Shown one piece after another: positions 36,823-48,950 of a DNA stretch of 64,000 bases (position 1 is its first letter; the number at the start of each line of letters is the position of its first letter). Both the position numbers and the translations under genes were made by a program. The DNA lies in the NCBI GenBank assembly GCA_023846275.1, contig CM043877.1, forward strand, positions 14,243,107 to 14,307,106, read 5' to 3'. Source of the DNA: Vanilla planifolia (taxonomy: Eukaryota; Streptophyta; Magnoliopsida; Asparagales; Orchidaceae). The notes under the pieces are model-generated. The model had not been told where the DNA came from, made no database searches, and saw only the letters and a list, made by a program, of their open reading frames with translations.

Positions 36823-37262
36823 TTCTGAAATGGTAGACGATGTTGCTTTCCAAGTATAAAAGCTTCACATATATAGTTTGGATCATTCAATAAAGGAAAA
36901 CTTTTCACCATTCCTTCTTTTGCCAATAATTTCAAACCTCCAAAGTTAAGGTGACCATACCTTAGATGTCATTTCAAAGAATCATTTGAAAGATGCCCAA
37001 GATAACAAACTTCACTTGTTGATTTTAATTGAAGAGGAAACATGCGATTTGTCGACATCTTCACTTTAGTAATATTCCTTCCTTTTGAATCTTGCAAAAG
37101 AAGATAATAATTCTCCATATGTATAATATATCCTTTCTCGATTAATTGCCTAAGGCTAAGAATATTACTTTTCATATCAAGAATAAAATATGCATCTGAA
37201 ATAATAATTGGAAACTCATTCTCTTTGTAAAGTTTTATATTACCTTTGCCTTCAACTTTCAA
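36822..37262 (-). pseudogene. Copia-2 pre-integrase region, truncated
   Basis: The minus strand carries a 97-residue frame (37262-36969) with DAYFILDMKSNILSLRQLIE and GYIIHMENYYLLLQDSKGRN, ending LGHLSNDSLK. It then continues after a stop and frame change into MKLLAKEGMVKSFPLLND near 36935. This matches the gag-pre-integrase segment of Ty1/Copia polyproteins, which lies between protease and integrase. The coding match stops at 36822, before the integrase catalytic core, at the border with repeat D. The integrase core, RT and RNase H of this copy are missing. Confidence 0.8.
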
Positions 37263-37333
37263 CTTTGATGAGTCTCCAAACTCACACTTTCTTGCACATT
37301 TTCAATTCACTCAAATAGATGTCTTTTTCCACA

Positions 37334-37357
37334 CATATGGTTGCTTGCTCCTGAATC
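37334..37357 (-). pseudogene. Copia-2 protease active site
   Basis: The minus-strand sequence encodes DSGASNHM, the aspartic protease signature of Copia elements, preceded by DVWFL. The catalytic Asp is intact, but the frame around it is not open back to gag. Confidence 0.85.
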
Positions 37358-37462
37358 AAGAAACCATACATCTTTTTTTTCGTTGCCCTCTTTTTCAGCC
37401 AATAAAGATATTGAGTTTTCTTTTGATGTTTCAGCATAGTTTGATTGATTATTTTTATGCCA

Positions 37463-37504
37463 ACAATCAGAAGCATAATGACCAAACTTATGACAATTGT
37501 AACA
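37463..37504 (-). pseudogene. Copia-2 gag zinc knuckle (CCHC intact)
   Basis: Encodes CYNCHKFGHYASDC, a perfect C-X2-C-X4-H-X4-C nucleic-acid-binding knuckle. It lies downstream of an Arg/Gly-rich stretch (RGRERGSYRGCGRDRFQN and SRGRG) and upstream of the protease, the usual Copia order. Confidence 0.9.
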
Positions 37505-37519
37505 TTCAATATTTCTACC

Positions 37520-38335
37520 TTATCCTCGACCTCGAGAAGAATTATTTCTTCCATGCCCGTGTTGAGTGTAAGATTGATTAAATTTCTGTTGAGATCTGTT
37601 TTGGAAACGATCTCTTCCACATCCTCGATATGAACCTCTTTCTCTTCCTCTTGAATTTAAATTCTCTTTCTTCAATGTATTGTCTTCTTTCAAATTCAAT
37701 TTTGATTCTAATGCTTGATCAATAGGTGCAACTTCAGCCTTTTTCTTTAGTCTTTGCTCATGCACTTATAAAGAACCCAGTAGCTCTTCAATAGATAAAG
37801 TACATATATCTTTAGATTCTTCAATTATTGTTACCACATGTTCAAACATAGGAGTTAAAGAACGAAGTACCTTATCAATGACACGTACATCATCGATTTG
37901 TTCTCCATTTCTCTTCATCAAATTCACAATAGCAATCAAGCATGAGACATAATCTGAGATAGTCTCATTTTCATTCATCTTTGCTTGCTCAAAATCACCC
38001 CTAAGGATTTGAAGCCGTACACGCTTCACCCGTTCAACACCTTTGAAGATTGTGTTGAGTTTACTCAAAACCTCTTTGCTTGTAGTCGCTTCTACAACTT
38101 TCTCAAAAGTGGCTTCATCAAGTCCTTGATATATTAAGAACAATGCCTTTTTGTCTTTTCTCTGATTTTCTTTCAACAATTTCTTCTCCGCTTCAGTAGC
38201 ATCTGATTCATCAAAGCTATTGATAACAATCTCCCAAAGATCTTGCGAACCAAGAAGGGCTTTAAATTGAATGCACCAATTATCATAATTTTCTTTCGTT
38301 AATTTAGGAACGATCTGTTGCATAATTCCAGACAT
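37520..38335 (-). pseudogene. Copia-2 gag, capsid (UBN2-type) region
   Basis: From MSGIMQQIVPKLTKENYDNW (start near 38335) a 190-residue frame continues to ELLGSL at 37766. After one TAA stop (near 37763) it resumes in the same frame to SRGRG at 37520, where another stop occurs. Features are the ENYDNW motif with FKALLGSQDLWEI, the middle TIFKGVERVKRVRLQILRGD and ISDYVSCLIAIVNLMKRNGE, and the late VLRSLTPMFEHVV. These are typical of plant Copia gag (UBN2 family), which forms the particle shell. Only two stops disrupt gag, so it is the youngest coding remnant here. The open frame extends upstream to 38395, but the Met at about residue 21 fits the family start better. Confidence 0.88.
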
Positions 38336-38433
38336 TGTAAATGAAAACACCCCTTTAAAAAAAACTTTGCTCTTCTCCCTTCGACGCTGCAGCATTCGAT
38401 CTACTTCCTTCGCTCTGAGCTAATTGTTGGGGA

Positions 38434-38447
38434 TGGCTCTGATACCA
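38434..38447 (-). other. Primer-binding site complementary to initiator tRNA-Met
   Basis: The minus strand reads TGGTATCAGAGCCA, the standard primer-binding site of plant Copia elements that prime from tRNA-iMet. It sits 3 bases beyond the end of the LTR at 38451 and about 100 bases before the gag start, as expected. Confidence 0.92.
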
Positions 38448-38450
38448 CTT

Positions 38451-38759
38451 TGATGAAAATAAAAGAGTAGGGAGAAATTTGAAAATGACAACGAAAGACT
38501 GAAGGAAGAGGAAGAGAATAGCTAAGAATTTTTCATTCATAAAATTGCATAATCACAATGAACCAATTACATCTATTTATAGCCAAGAAAAATATCTAAT
38601 CTCCCAAATCTTTTCTCATAATTCAAAAGTTTGTTTCTAATCCCTAAAAATCCTCAAAATACTTAAAATATGCTAATCATGCTTAAAAGTGCTAACAACT
38701 CCTTAAAAAATGCTAGCAAGCACTTGAAAAGTGCTAACCATCCTTAAAGTTTGCTAACA
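38451..38759 (-). mobile_element. Copia-2 5' LTR (309 bp)
   Basis: On the minus strand it runs from TGTTAGCAAACTTTAAGG (38759) to ATTTTCATCA (38451), directly before the primer-binding site. It contains GGCTATAAATAG near 38580, a good TATA box. No second LTR was found next to the broken end at 36822, so the element lost its 3' half. The base after the LTR (38760) begins sequence of an older Copia LTR. Confidence 0.85.
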
Positions 38760-38765
38760 GGAATC

Positions 38766-38998
38766 CTACAAACAAAGACTCCATTTTAGTGCAAAGGTAA
38801 ACAAAGAGATCAGCAAAGTAAAAGTCAGTTAATAAATTAGCTCAAATTCTCTCTTCTTTCCCTTAGAACAGTAATGCATTATAAAAGCTCAAAATAAGAT
38901 CTTTCCCATCCATCAAAATGCAGGGAAATATGAGTTAAAAGGTTATGGAATAGAATTTTGGTCTACTAGTGGGCTTTTATTTCATAACAATACATGCA
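38766..38998 (-). repeat. Partial Copia LTR, third copy of the repeat D sub-block
   Basis: Matches 33105-33345 and 42710-42945 (GCAAACAAAGAGNTCAGCAAAG, and GGGCTTTTATTTCATA at the other end) but is more diverged. It lies directly beyond the RNase H end of the old Copia at 39012, where a 3' LTR is expected. This identifies the repeat D sub-block as a Copia LTR. The outer end is cut by the Copia-2 LTR. Confidence 0.7.
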
Positions 38999-39011
38999 TG
39001 CTTTTCTTGGG

Positions 39012-41300
39012 AAAGGTAAGCTAAAGATGTATTAGAAACGTGAAGCAGTCTATTGGAATTGCTTTAATAGATATATCTGCAATCTGAGTTGTAAAACATA
39101 TTGAATGCAAATTACTACACGGGCTACCAACTTATGAATGAAATTATAGACAATTTTAATGTGGTGAGTGTGAGCTCGCATGACTGGGTTGAAAGCCATA
39201 TGTGCTTCTAAGCTGCTATCACATAATAATGTGTGAAAAGTAATATGAATTTCTCATGGTAGAAAGCAAAGGCAACGAATCTCAACTATAATAGAATACA
39301 CGCCATTGTATTCTGCCTCTGATTTTTCTAGAAAGACCTATCTATTTCTTTGCAGACAAGGACACCAAGTTGTTGCCAATGTACACACAAGTGCCATGGG
39401 TTATTCGTTGATTGAATCCCACAGCATAGAAATATTAGTTGAAGGTGTAAAGACTACCATTAGAGGTAGTTCCTTTGAGATATTTAAATATCCCCTTGAC
39501 TAGTTGTAATGTAAGGTTCTAGGACTATGGAGATACTTGCATAATTATTTATTGCATAACATATGTCAGGCGTGTAATTGTTAAGTATTTTAGTGCACTC
39601 ACCATCCTATAACAATTTTGTTCCTTCTAAAAAAATTTTAATACATCATTTGTAGTTCTCCAAACGATATCTAAATAATAGGTGTAAGGTATAGCTTCAT
39701 TGAGTTATGAGCCACAATGCCAAAAAAAAAATAGACCACCCAAATCTCTGTAGTTAAATTGACTGCATAAAGTTGCAATGAAAGTTATTAACTGTGTATT
39801 ATTTGATTTAGTTGCAACTAAATCATCAATGTATATTAATGCAAAGATTGACATATTAGAAGTATGTTTTGCAAAGGTGAATTTGAAAGGTTATTTTGAA
39901 ATCCTGCTTTAACAAGTTAATAATATAGTGATTTATATGTATGTTTGGTAAAGGTGAATTTGAGAGGCTATTTTGAAATCCTACTTTAATAAGTAAATAA
40001 TGTAGTTATTTATATCAAGCTCTTGGAAATTGATTTAGTCCATAGAATACAATTTGTAGTAATCATTATATGTGTGGGATACTATTTTTCTATAAGCCTA
40101 GGTGATTGTTGCATATAAATTATATTGTCAAGATATCCATTTAGAAACATTTTGTGGACATCAAGTTGCTTTGTTATCCAACCTTTAGCCATAGCTACAA
40201 CAATTATTGTTCACATGGTTGTAGGTTTAGCAAAAAAGACTACATGCTTGTCAAAAATCAAAGGACTTCTTATTGATGGGAACTCGTAACAACTAAATGT
40301 GCCTTATACCATTCAATTGAGCCATCATATTATTGTTTGACTTTGAAGACCCATTTATAATCAACTATATTCATACGATGTGTGTATTAGACAAGCACCC
40401 TTGTATTATTTGACATGAGTGAGTCATACTTTTAACACACGGTCATCATGTTTATAGGCTTGAGTATATGAATCTGGCTCAGACAAAGTGGGGTAAATGA
40501 TAGAGGAAAGTAGTGCTTGTGGAAGTGAATTTGGGACTCAACATTGTAGTTTGCAATGCATAGTCTTGAAGTTACAAGGAAAATTACTTAGATGACATGA
40601 TTTGTGGAGAGTAAGATGTGTGGAGTTAGAGGTAAAAGCTGTTAAGGGTGAAGGTATAGAAGGAAAGTGAGGTTGCATAAAAGCTGTTAAAGGTGAAGGT
40701 ATAGAAGAAAAGTGAGGTTGCGTTGAAGGGGTAGAAGAAATTGTGGTTGATGTAATTCTAGGTGTTGTAGAGGAATACATTGGAGTTGGAATATGTTAAA
40801 TAAGAGATAGATCAAAGAATTTGAATGAAGGAATGTTTCGGGTAGTATGGAGAAAGATGGCTGTGGAAAAAAAGGGAATGCTTGCTCATGAAATGTAGCT
40901 TTACTTGAAATATAAATTTGTTTGAAATCTAAATTATCTATAGCTGTTGTGGCTAGTATCACAGTATCAATTTATTAGTATGATGCTAAGGTAACATTGG
41001 AAAACATAGACATCCATAGATTGCTATAGTTAGGCCTTCAAACAAAGAATGTTGGAAAGAAGATGATTATTTAAGAAAGCTGTTGTAGCAAATACAATAG
41101 TTAGGCCTTCAAACAAAGAATGCTGGAAAGAAGATGATTATTTAAGAAAGCTGTTGTAGCAAATACAACGAGCTAGAAGCTCATTTGGAAACCCAACTAA
41201 TGAAAGACACTCTCCTAATTCAACAAAGTTTCTATGTTTATGTTTGTCTATATCATTTTGTGCAGTAGAGTATAGATAGAATAGTCTTTGTTGAACGTTA
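39012..41300 (-). pseudogene. Copia-1 pol remnant: integrase end, reverse transcriptase, RNase H
   Basis: Minus-strand pieces appear in Copia order. Integrase: KHKHRNFVELGECLSLVGFP with NELLARC near 41270-41170. Linker: IYISSKATFHEQAFPFFPQ near 40900. RT: YKWVFKVKQ and YDGSIEWYKAHLVV near 40350-40280, FLNGYLDNIIYMQQSP near 40130, and IYIDDLVAT with the catalytic YIDD at 39822-39833. RNase H: IFKYLKGTTSNGSLYTFN near 39490, THGTCVYIGNNLVS near 39380, EAEYNG near 39310, and NPVMRAHTHHIKIVYNFIHK then LVAR near 39190-39120. All frames are broken by stops and shifts. It is older than Copia-2 and unrelated to it in detail. Confidence 0.85.
41026..41168 (-). repeat. 71-bp tandem duplication within the Copia-1 integrase remnant
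   Basis: Two units starting ATAGTTAGGCCTTC at 41026 and 41097 are identical except for one base (GTTGG versus CTGG region). The near identity shows the duplication is recent relative to the decay of the element around it. Confidence 0.95.
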
Positions 41301-42159
41301 CGTTGAGTAAAAAAATGATTAAATTATTTATTATAAATTTATTATTATTATCCTACTGAATAAATAAATTTTTTAAGAAAAAGTATTTTCCAACATGGGT
41401 TTATATTGAATAAATATTGTATAGAAGATACTGCATGACTGCCAATTAATGTGCTTCACCCAAAGGGCACAGATAAAAGCAACTAATGACAAGTTACTTG
41501 TGTTAAGGGTATAATTGTGAAAAGGGTTTATGAAATATAATAGAAAAATGAGTAAATGGTTTGGAATTTTTCAATTGATATTATACATATGATGATTGAC
41601 ATGTACAATCTTTCTAATAAGATTATCCTTCACAATAAGGCCATCAATATTCAAAAGAAAAAACACGTTTATCTCTATGAGAAACTTGTCTTACATATAG
41701 CTAAAAGATTCATTTTGAACTATGGAACACAAAATGCTATGCATAATTAAAGGGCTACGCATACCATGGATAATAGCATTTTCAATATGAGTAATACATA
41801 ATGAAGAACCATTGCCCCTCATAGGGCTATATTGACTATTTGGTAGTTTTCATACGTTTGGTCCTAATTTGAACTTTGGACATTATTGAGGTCAATAAAT
41901 GATAGCTGATATTGTATGGTGCTTGTTGCATAAGCAAAGTTATTGTGTTGTGTCACACTCGAGTTGTTTAATCAACCCTATTACATGTATATTAAGTAGT
42001 TTGGTGTGAGATAGGAGTAGGTAATAGATATAGATTTTAATGAAGAGTAATAGCTTAGCAACTTGTATAAGGATGTGTAGCATAGAAATTAACATTGAGA
42101 CCTTAACCATAGCTATGGCCATGAACATGATGCCTTTTTTAATAGAAGGCACTAAGAGG
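41301..42159 (-). mobile_element. 5' part of Copia-1 internal region, not resolved
   Basis: Lies between the integrase remnant and repeat D copy 2, where gag, protease and early integrase of Copia-1 should be. I could not recognise these domains through the stops. Two 60-85 residue frames are AT-driven. Confidence 0.35.
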
Positions 42160-44518
42160 TCTATCATCATCTGCAATGAGAGGTCTATCATCATTCAAAG
42201 GCTGGTAAGACATTTTATTTTAATGGGATGATTCTTTTCCAAGGATCTCGACTGGTCATGTAAAGAGTGGATATGGACCTATGAGATGGGAGAAAGTCAC
42301 TTTTAAAGTAGGTACCAAGCTTCAGAGGCAATGGTGCTGGATAACAAAAGGGAATGAATAGATGAAGCTGCAGTGGAGCTGAGGACAAGGCTATGTCTTT
42401 CCATAAGGTACAAGTAAGAGTAAGGTTTCTAATAAGAACGGTTGGAGAGTGTAAGGGGTTGTTTGGACAAATAACATGTAATAAGTCATGCATGAGTAGC
42501 ACTTCCTCAAACTATGATTTCTATTAATAGATAGGTAATGCAGTCCATTAGCATGGGGAAATGATGGGAGATGTTAAAAGAAGTGGAAGGAGAGAAGAAG
42601 AGTAAGTTAAAGAGTACAATAAAGAGTGAAGTGGTATCTTGTAACATTTGATACATGTAATGCTTCCCTGCAACCTCCAGGTTAATCTCCTACCTGTAAG
42701 AGTTAGGAAGAAAGCCTACAAACAAAGATTCTAATGTAGTGCAAAAGGCAAACAAAGAGGTCAGCAAAGAGTCCAGTATGAGAGAAGCCCTAAATCTGTC
42801 TTTTGTCACTTCGAGTAGCAAATGATACAATGCTTTACAAAGTCTTAAAGCAACATCCCAACCATCCATCAAAATTAAGAGAGAAGTAAAGTACAGCAAA
42901 TAAAATATGGGATGGGCTTTTATTTCATAGCACGATACATAAGAGAATACCCACCATTGCACATATCTCGCATAACAATCTCTAGGTGAGTGACTCCTAC
43001 CCTCATTAGTCTTATGATATTACAAATTTAGTAGTTTTTGCTAGTTTTGTCCCAAACCACAACTTATTAGAGGATTGATTACTTTTGTTTAGTCTATCTT
43101 GATACTGCTCTTGGAATTGAGGTACTGTCTGTTTATTCCAAATCAATCGCAACTTTTTTTCTCTCAAATGTTATGAAAAGCACTTTAGACTGGTTCCAAC
43201 ATTTTTAGATTGAGAATATTGCCTTCATATCACACATGAAACTATTCATCTTCATGTTCCTTCCACTTTAAAGCTTCTTGATAACTTTTTGCTTGATAAA
43301 ATCTGTTTAAGGCAAGTACCCTAGGATTCTATCTGCTCTCATCATTTATGAAAATTCATAAAAGTATACAATGCAAAATCTTATTTTATGAGACATTCAA
43401 CTCCATGCAAAACAGGAATTTAAACCAATGATGCTTGATTTTGTTGATTTAGGAATTACATCTACGACAACTTAGCACAATTCCAAGTTCTTTATATTTA
43501 TATTCTTCAAATGGATTGTTTCATGCTTACCCGTGAATTAATTTAACAATATTTGTTTGGTGTTATTCATCTTTCATTTTCAGCTAAATATTAAGGTTAA
43601 ACCTCAAAATTTCATCAGGATAGGGTAACCCAGAAACTATCTTCAAGAGGGAAGTATGTTTCAGTCAAATTGGGCTGATTCATGTGGTCTCTTTTGACCA
43701 GGTCTTTTCATCCACATTGATCTTCAAGAGGGAAGTATGTTTTGCCCTTATGTTGGTATAAGCAGTGTACAACGCCATGAGAAGAGATGAACGAATGAAA
43801 TACATCTTATGATTATGAAGAAAATTCATGTATAGTAAAGTTCTGTTGTACTACATTGCTGTAAACATTCTAGAAATAGCTCAGCTCATATTCTACTTTT
43901 AGTTATATTTTGAATTATTTATAGTAATCTTAGCTATTGAATACACATGATCACATGAATTCATCAGCTTTGTTTCTTACAGCAATAATGATCTGAACGA
44001 AGTGAGGTTAATGAGCTGGGAACTTATGGTCAAAACTTGATGTTAAATATAAAGCACATTTTTGAAGATAAAATTGTCTTCGAAATTTTTTTGAAAGACA
44101 GAATAAATGTTATAATAATTATAAACAAAAAATTATAGTTCAAATTTTTTAAATTTTTGTAAAATTTGAAATATTTCATTATTAGGAGTAAAAACATAAT
44201 TCTATTATGTTAGAACACGATTTATTGAATTCAGGTTTCAACAATTCATTTTCTCTGAGTCGATCTCCCTTACAAAAACTGCAACAACTAGTGGCTAAAT
44301 ATTTGACTGCTTGATTGTTGCAGGTTGGAATAGAACATTAGACTGAAGGATCCTTGGGGAATTAAAAGGCATGTCCAAGGAAATGAATAGGTACAATCTT
44401 ATTAGTCATCTGACTAGGTTTTACTTTGGATATATTAAGTCTAATACATTCGAATACAATTTGAACAAAAAAAATAAAACAAAAGTTGAATATGTATTAA
44501 GGATAACTTGGGAGGAAT
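42160..44518 (+). repeat. Repeat D, copy 2, uninterrupted
   Basis: Direct copy of 32595-34278 plus 36137-36822. It preserves the unoccupied target site of the family-1 solo LTR at about 43827-43850 (ATTCATGTATAGTAAAGTTC). It differs by a deletion with filler sequence at 43700-43742. The left boundary is blurred by a short local repeat (GAGGTCTATCATCATCTGCA and GAGGTCTATCATCATTCAAA, 42154-42200). Confidence 0.88.
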
Positions 44519-46683
44519 GTTTTATTACTAATATCTTTATTCCATTCCATTATGCTTCTAGCATTAGAATCTTTTTAATGTTATGATTGCAATTAAGTTG
44601 TGAGTTTAGAAAGTTTAATGTGAATAAAAATATGGTTTTAATAAAATCTTTGGTATTTCATTATTCATTAAGTTTTATATGAGATGGTATCTTTCTTTTT
44701 TCTTATTGTAGATTATTTATTTGGATTTAAAACAAGCAAACTTTATTACAGTTCTATGAATATTTGATTTATTAGCAAAATAATTATAATTTTACTACAT
44801 AAAAATAAGCCATTCTCTCATAATATATGTCATTAATCATATTAAATATCAACTTATGCAGAAATATTCTACTTTATTACCTCACCTATTAAATATTAAT
44901 TTTAGCATGAAAACAAAAATTGAACTCTTAAATATATCTACTTGATTAATTTAGTAGACTTGCTTTGATTTATTATAATTTATTATTTGATTTTCCTCTA
45001 AATATTACAAAAATCAAAGAAAAAGTCTCTTAAAAAAGTTTTAAGAACTTAAAAACTTTATTATTTTTAAAAATTATCTAGTTAACTATTTTTTATGTTT
45101 ATATTTTGTTACACCTTTAAATTTGTCTTGTTTTATTATATTTTATTTACTTCTAACATTACATAATGTCTCCCCAAAAAACTGTGTTTTGACTTTCATC
45201 ATGCTTCTAATTATTAATCTTTGTAGCCAGAACTATCATGTTTCTTGGATAATATTTGTTAAGAGAAACAATGTGAGCTTCATGATGATATTGGATGATA
45301 GTTCTATTAAATACTTATTCAATATTACTTTTCTTTTATATTAGTTTTGATTAAGATTGTATGTCTCTAGTAATTTATTGTATACCCCTACACCTATTAC
45401 TCCTATTATTTTTATAGTTTGTGCCACTACATTCATTGGCTGTGTCACAACACATAAGGTAGAACTCTTCCATTAAGAACTTATAGAAATGACAAAAATC
45501 ACATCCTTACTTTTCATTAGAGTGCAGAAGACTATTTCAACAATGTGATGTGTGAGCTTTATCCTAGTAAAAGCTACTTTGTTTATATTACTGTATCTTT
45601 AAATTAAGAAGTATATCTCTAATTGGTCTAGGAATGTATTTAATTTCTTGTCATCCATGTTATCATTCTAGTAGGTTATCAAAATATGCCTTCAACTTGA
45701 GCATTTCATGAAACCCTTTTCATCTTAAGCCATTATTTTCTAATAGCCAAAATGATCATTGCTTGAGGTCCTCCCTTTCTTATATCTTGACATTAAACCA
45801 CCTTTTTGAGATTGACCAATCCTTATTAGGTTGGTAATCAAACGAGGTAGCTCCATCTACTCTCTTTATTATGTCGTCTTCATAAGAAGCTACACTTATG
45901 TCAAAAATCACGTACACTTCTAATGATCTAAATAACTCTCCTTATGTAATCTCTCCCTTCTTATGTCATCTCTCTATTATTATTACACTTAGTAATTCCT
46001 CCACTTCTTAACATGAAATTACATGCACAAACTCTACTAATAAAAAACATTCCTTAAGTAAAGATATATAACCTAATACCAAAATATAATAATTTTTAGA
46101 GTGCATTTAAATAAAAACCTAATCACTAATCATTAGGGAAGTACAAAACCACTCTCTATTATAGATAAATTAGATGTCGTATCAGATGAATGAATAATAG
46201 ATGATTTTCTTAGTTGAGTAATCTTGAAATCAAGGTAATGATAAATATAAAAAAGGAGTGTTTTTTTGGTCATCATGCTTAAATGTCAAGGTATCAAACT
46301 ATGACTATTCTAAGAGAATATGATGAATGCATCTTTGGTAAGAATAAATTGGAATAGAATAAACTCTAAATTGAATAGGCAGAAGACACCCGTGAGCAAC
46401 TTATATAAGATTAAAATCAACCACATGGATATGGTATCATTTTGGATGTGGCTCAGGTGTCAGTTGTATGTTGGTCGCTCATATATCTCATATAATATTT
46501 ATAAAACTTCTTAGTTTACAAGCTTTGTCATCGTGTGATAACACATTTTTTAATTCGGTATAATATGATAAAAACATTTATTGGAATACATGATATTGAT
46601 ATTTTAATATACTTAAAGATGCTTTGAAAATTTTTAGAGACGTATTTGAAGTAATTAATTTTTATTTTATCTCATTGTACATG

Positions 46684-46685
<2 letters not shown>
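44519..46685. other. AT-rich DNA, nothing recognised
   Basis: No domain, terminal repeat or tandem structure recognised. Short frames (44371-44586, 45123-45344, 46320-46514) have no similarity that I can name. Confidence 0.5.

Positions 46686-46686
<1 letters not shown>

Positions 46687-46780
<94 letters not shown>
46687..46780. repeat. Long (AT)n microsatellite
   Basis: About 47 uninterrupted AT dinucleotides, the longest simple repeat in the window. The absence of interruptions suggests active length change. It can extrude as a cruciform and is hard to assemble, so the length may be inexact. Confidence 0.95.
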
Positions 46781-46782
<2 letters not shown>

Positions 46783-48910
46783 TAGATTTTTGAGATGAAC
46801 ATATTATGGAAAAGAGTTTTTCATGAGAAATTTTTCACTATATGCTTCATAATTTTTTTAGAATTGAATAAAAGTATTATGAAGTTTCTAAGCAAATATA
46901 GTAATTTAAATTTTCTTATTTAAAAGATAAGACATAAGGCTTAATGGTCTTTTTGTCTTTAAGCTTGAAATAAGTATTGGGAGAAATAAAAGCACAAGAA
47001 TGAGAAGTAGAATCTAAGGTAAGAAAGTTGTTGTGACCAAGCAAACTAGCAAAGTTGCAATAGAAAAGCATGGGAAAATCATGAAAGATAGGTATATGAA
47101 GAAGGTGAACTAGCTATTATTGAACCATAAAGAGATTAAGTTATTAGATAAGAGAATAAATACTATAGAAATCATGAATCATATTTGTAAAAAGCTTTGG
47201 AACAACTATAATATTATGAAGCCTAACAAATTATGATGTGAATCAACCTTTGCATAATATTTTCCTCTTTCTTTTTTCTCCAACTAAGACAGAATGAATT
47301 TTATCAAAATATTTTATTTAAGATCATAAATTGGGAGCTTGATCTTTTAGTTTAATTTGGAGTTTATTTTAGAATGGTTTTGGAGGTGCTAGTATTATTC
47401 TTCATTCTTGAATTTTTTTTTTTCGATTTGTGTGTTAGCTTGAAGTGATTTTGCAATTTGAATCAAAATAAATGAAAGAAAATAACTTTAGTATTTACTA
47501 TCTTATAACTTAAATGTCTAAATTTGACATATAAATACATTAGGTGGATGACATATAATATGTTGGACTCATCATACAATATGTCAAACATGTATATCAT
47601 ATGTTAGTAGGGAAATACAAAAGACAAAGATTTTCTCATGATATCAAGATCTAAGGGTACAAATCTTCTATTGATAAGTGATGCATCTCATTCACATAGT
47701 CAATTTACAAAACTTATGACTATTTTTGTCAAAAAAACCTTTAGAATACCAATGGAATTTATATAAATAGTTATTCATAATTGGAGCATAGGGGAAAAAA
47801 GATAGAAATTGATAGCCAATTTACATCTAATGACTTCCTTTTATAATTTAACTAACTTTGACCATTTTTTTTTACCCAAGATCCCTTTCAAATTACTTTT
47901 GTACCTAATAAGAAAATAAATTTATAATTTGTAAAAGAATAATGAGAGTTTTGTACTATTTTTCATGTAATAAAAAATCATAACTCTTGTATTATTGTTT
48001 GCTTGACTAATAGATAACAAATACATTTCAACACTTCTCTCTATCATGTATATTTCCTTCCTTTCCATCTCTTCAACATTATGCTAATGATTCTCCTCAC
48101 CTCATCACTCATATAAAAAATTTTCTTCCACACATGGGTTGAAATGACCCAAGTCATCAAGGACTAAAAATCAAAAGTATATACATAAAAACTAAAATTA
48201 TAAAATAATCCATTGGTTTTATAATGGATAAACCTCACATGGAAACTTGACCAAAAATGATAAACAAATACAAAGTGTTATTGATAACTATTTAAATGCT
48301 GTCATTTATTAAAATATACTTCATAGTTGAGCATATTTTAGCAGCTATGCTCCAAACTCGTTAAGCTATTTCAATATAAAAAACAAAAAAGATGTTTTGA
48401 AAAAGATCAATGAAGTAACAAAAAACACAAATTATAAAAATTAATTACAATTTTTATTTTAAATTTTTTTTATCAAATTAGAACGAACAGATTCAAATTT
48501 TCAATTTGAATGAGGAGAAAAAAATGTTCATTGACGTACTATTCTATTGAATCGGACAGAAAGGAATTTAAGGTCCTGGTAAACAAATTTAAATAAAATT
48601 ATTTAGTAAAATTGTCAAATCAAATTAAATTAAAGAATATTGTTTTTAGATTCTGTTTTTACCTTTTTTGAAAGAAAAGAAAAATATTTAAAATCAAATA
48701 ATATTTTTAATTATTTGATTAGTCCTAAACAAAGTTATAATTAGAATACTGTAAGTTCAATTATTTGCGATCACCATCCTATTATACTTAAATAAAGAAC
48801 ATGATAAGTAACTTTGTAGATTTTTCTTGTTTTTAGTACTGTACTTCGAAATAAAAAATAAAATTACCAAATCGACTCTATCAAAGTCCAAAATTTTAGA
48901 TCAACCCTTT
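46781..48910. other. AT-rich DNA, nothing recognised
   Basis: No supported coding region, terminal repeat or match to other parts of the window was found by eye. Confidence 0.5.
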
Positions 48911-48913
48911 TTA

Positions 48914-48932
48914 TGTGTGTGTGTGTGTGTGT
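48914..48932 (+). repeat. (GT)n microsatellite
   Basis: Nine to ten GT units just before repeat C copy 2. It occupies the position where copy 1 has a decayed ACACAT/TATATA stretch. Confidence 0.85.
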
Positions 48933-48950
48933 ATGTGTGAACGTGTATAA

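Noticed and set aside
36813-38764. GGAAT on both sides of the Copia-2 fragment as a target duplication
   Set aside because: The left GGAAT is part of repeat D (also present in copy 2), and the element has no LTR at that side, so the match is probably chance.
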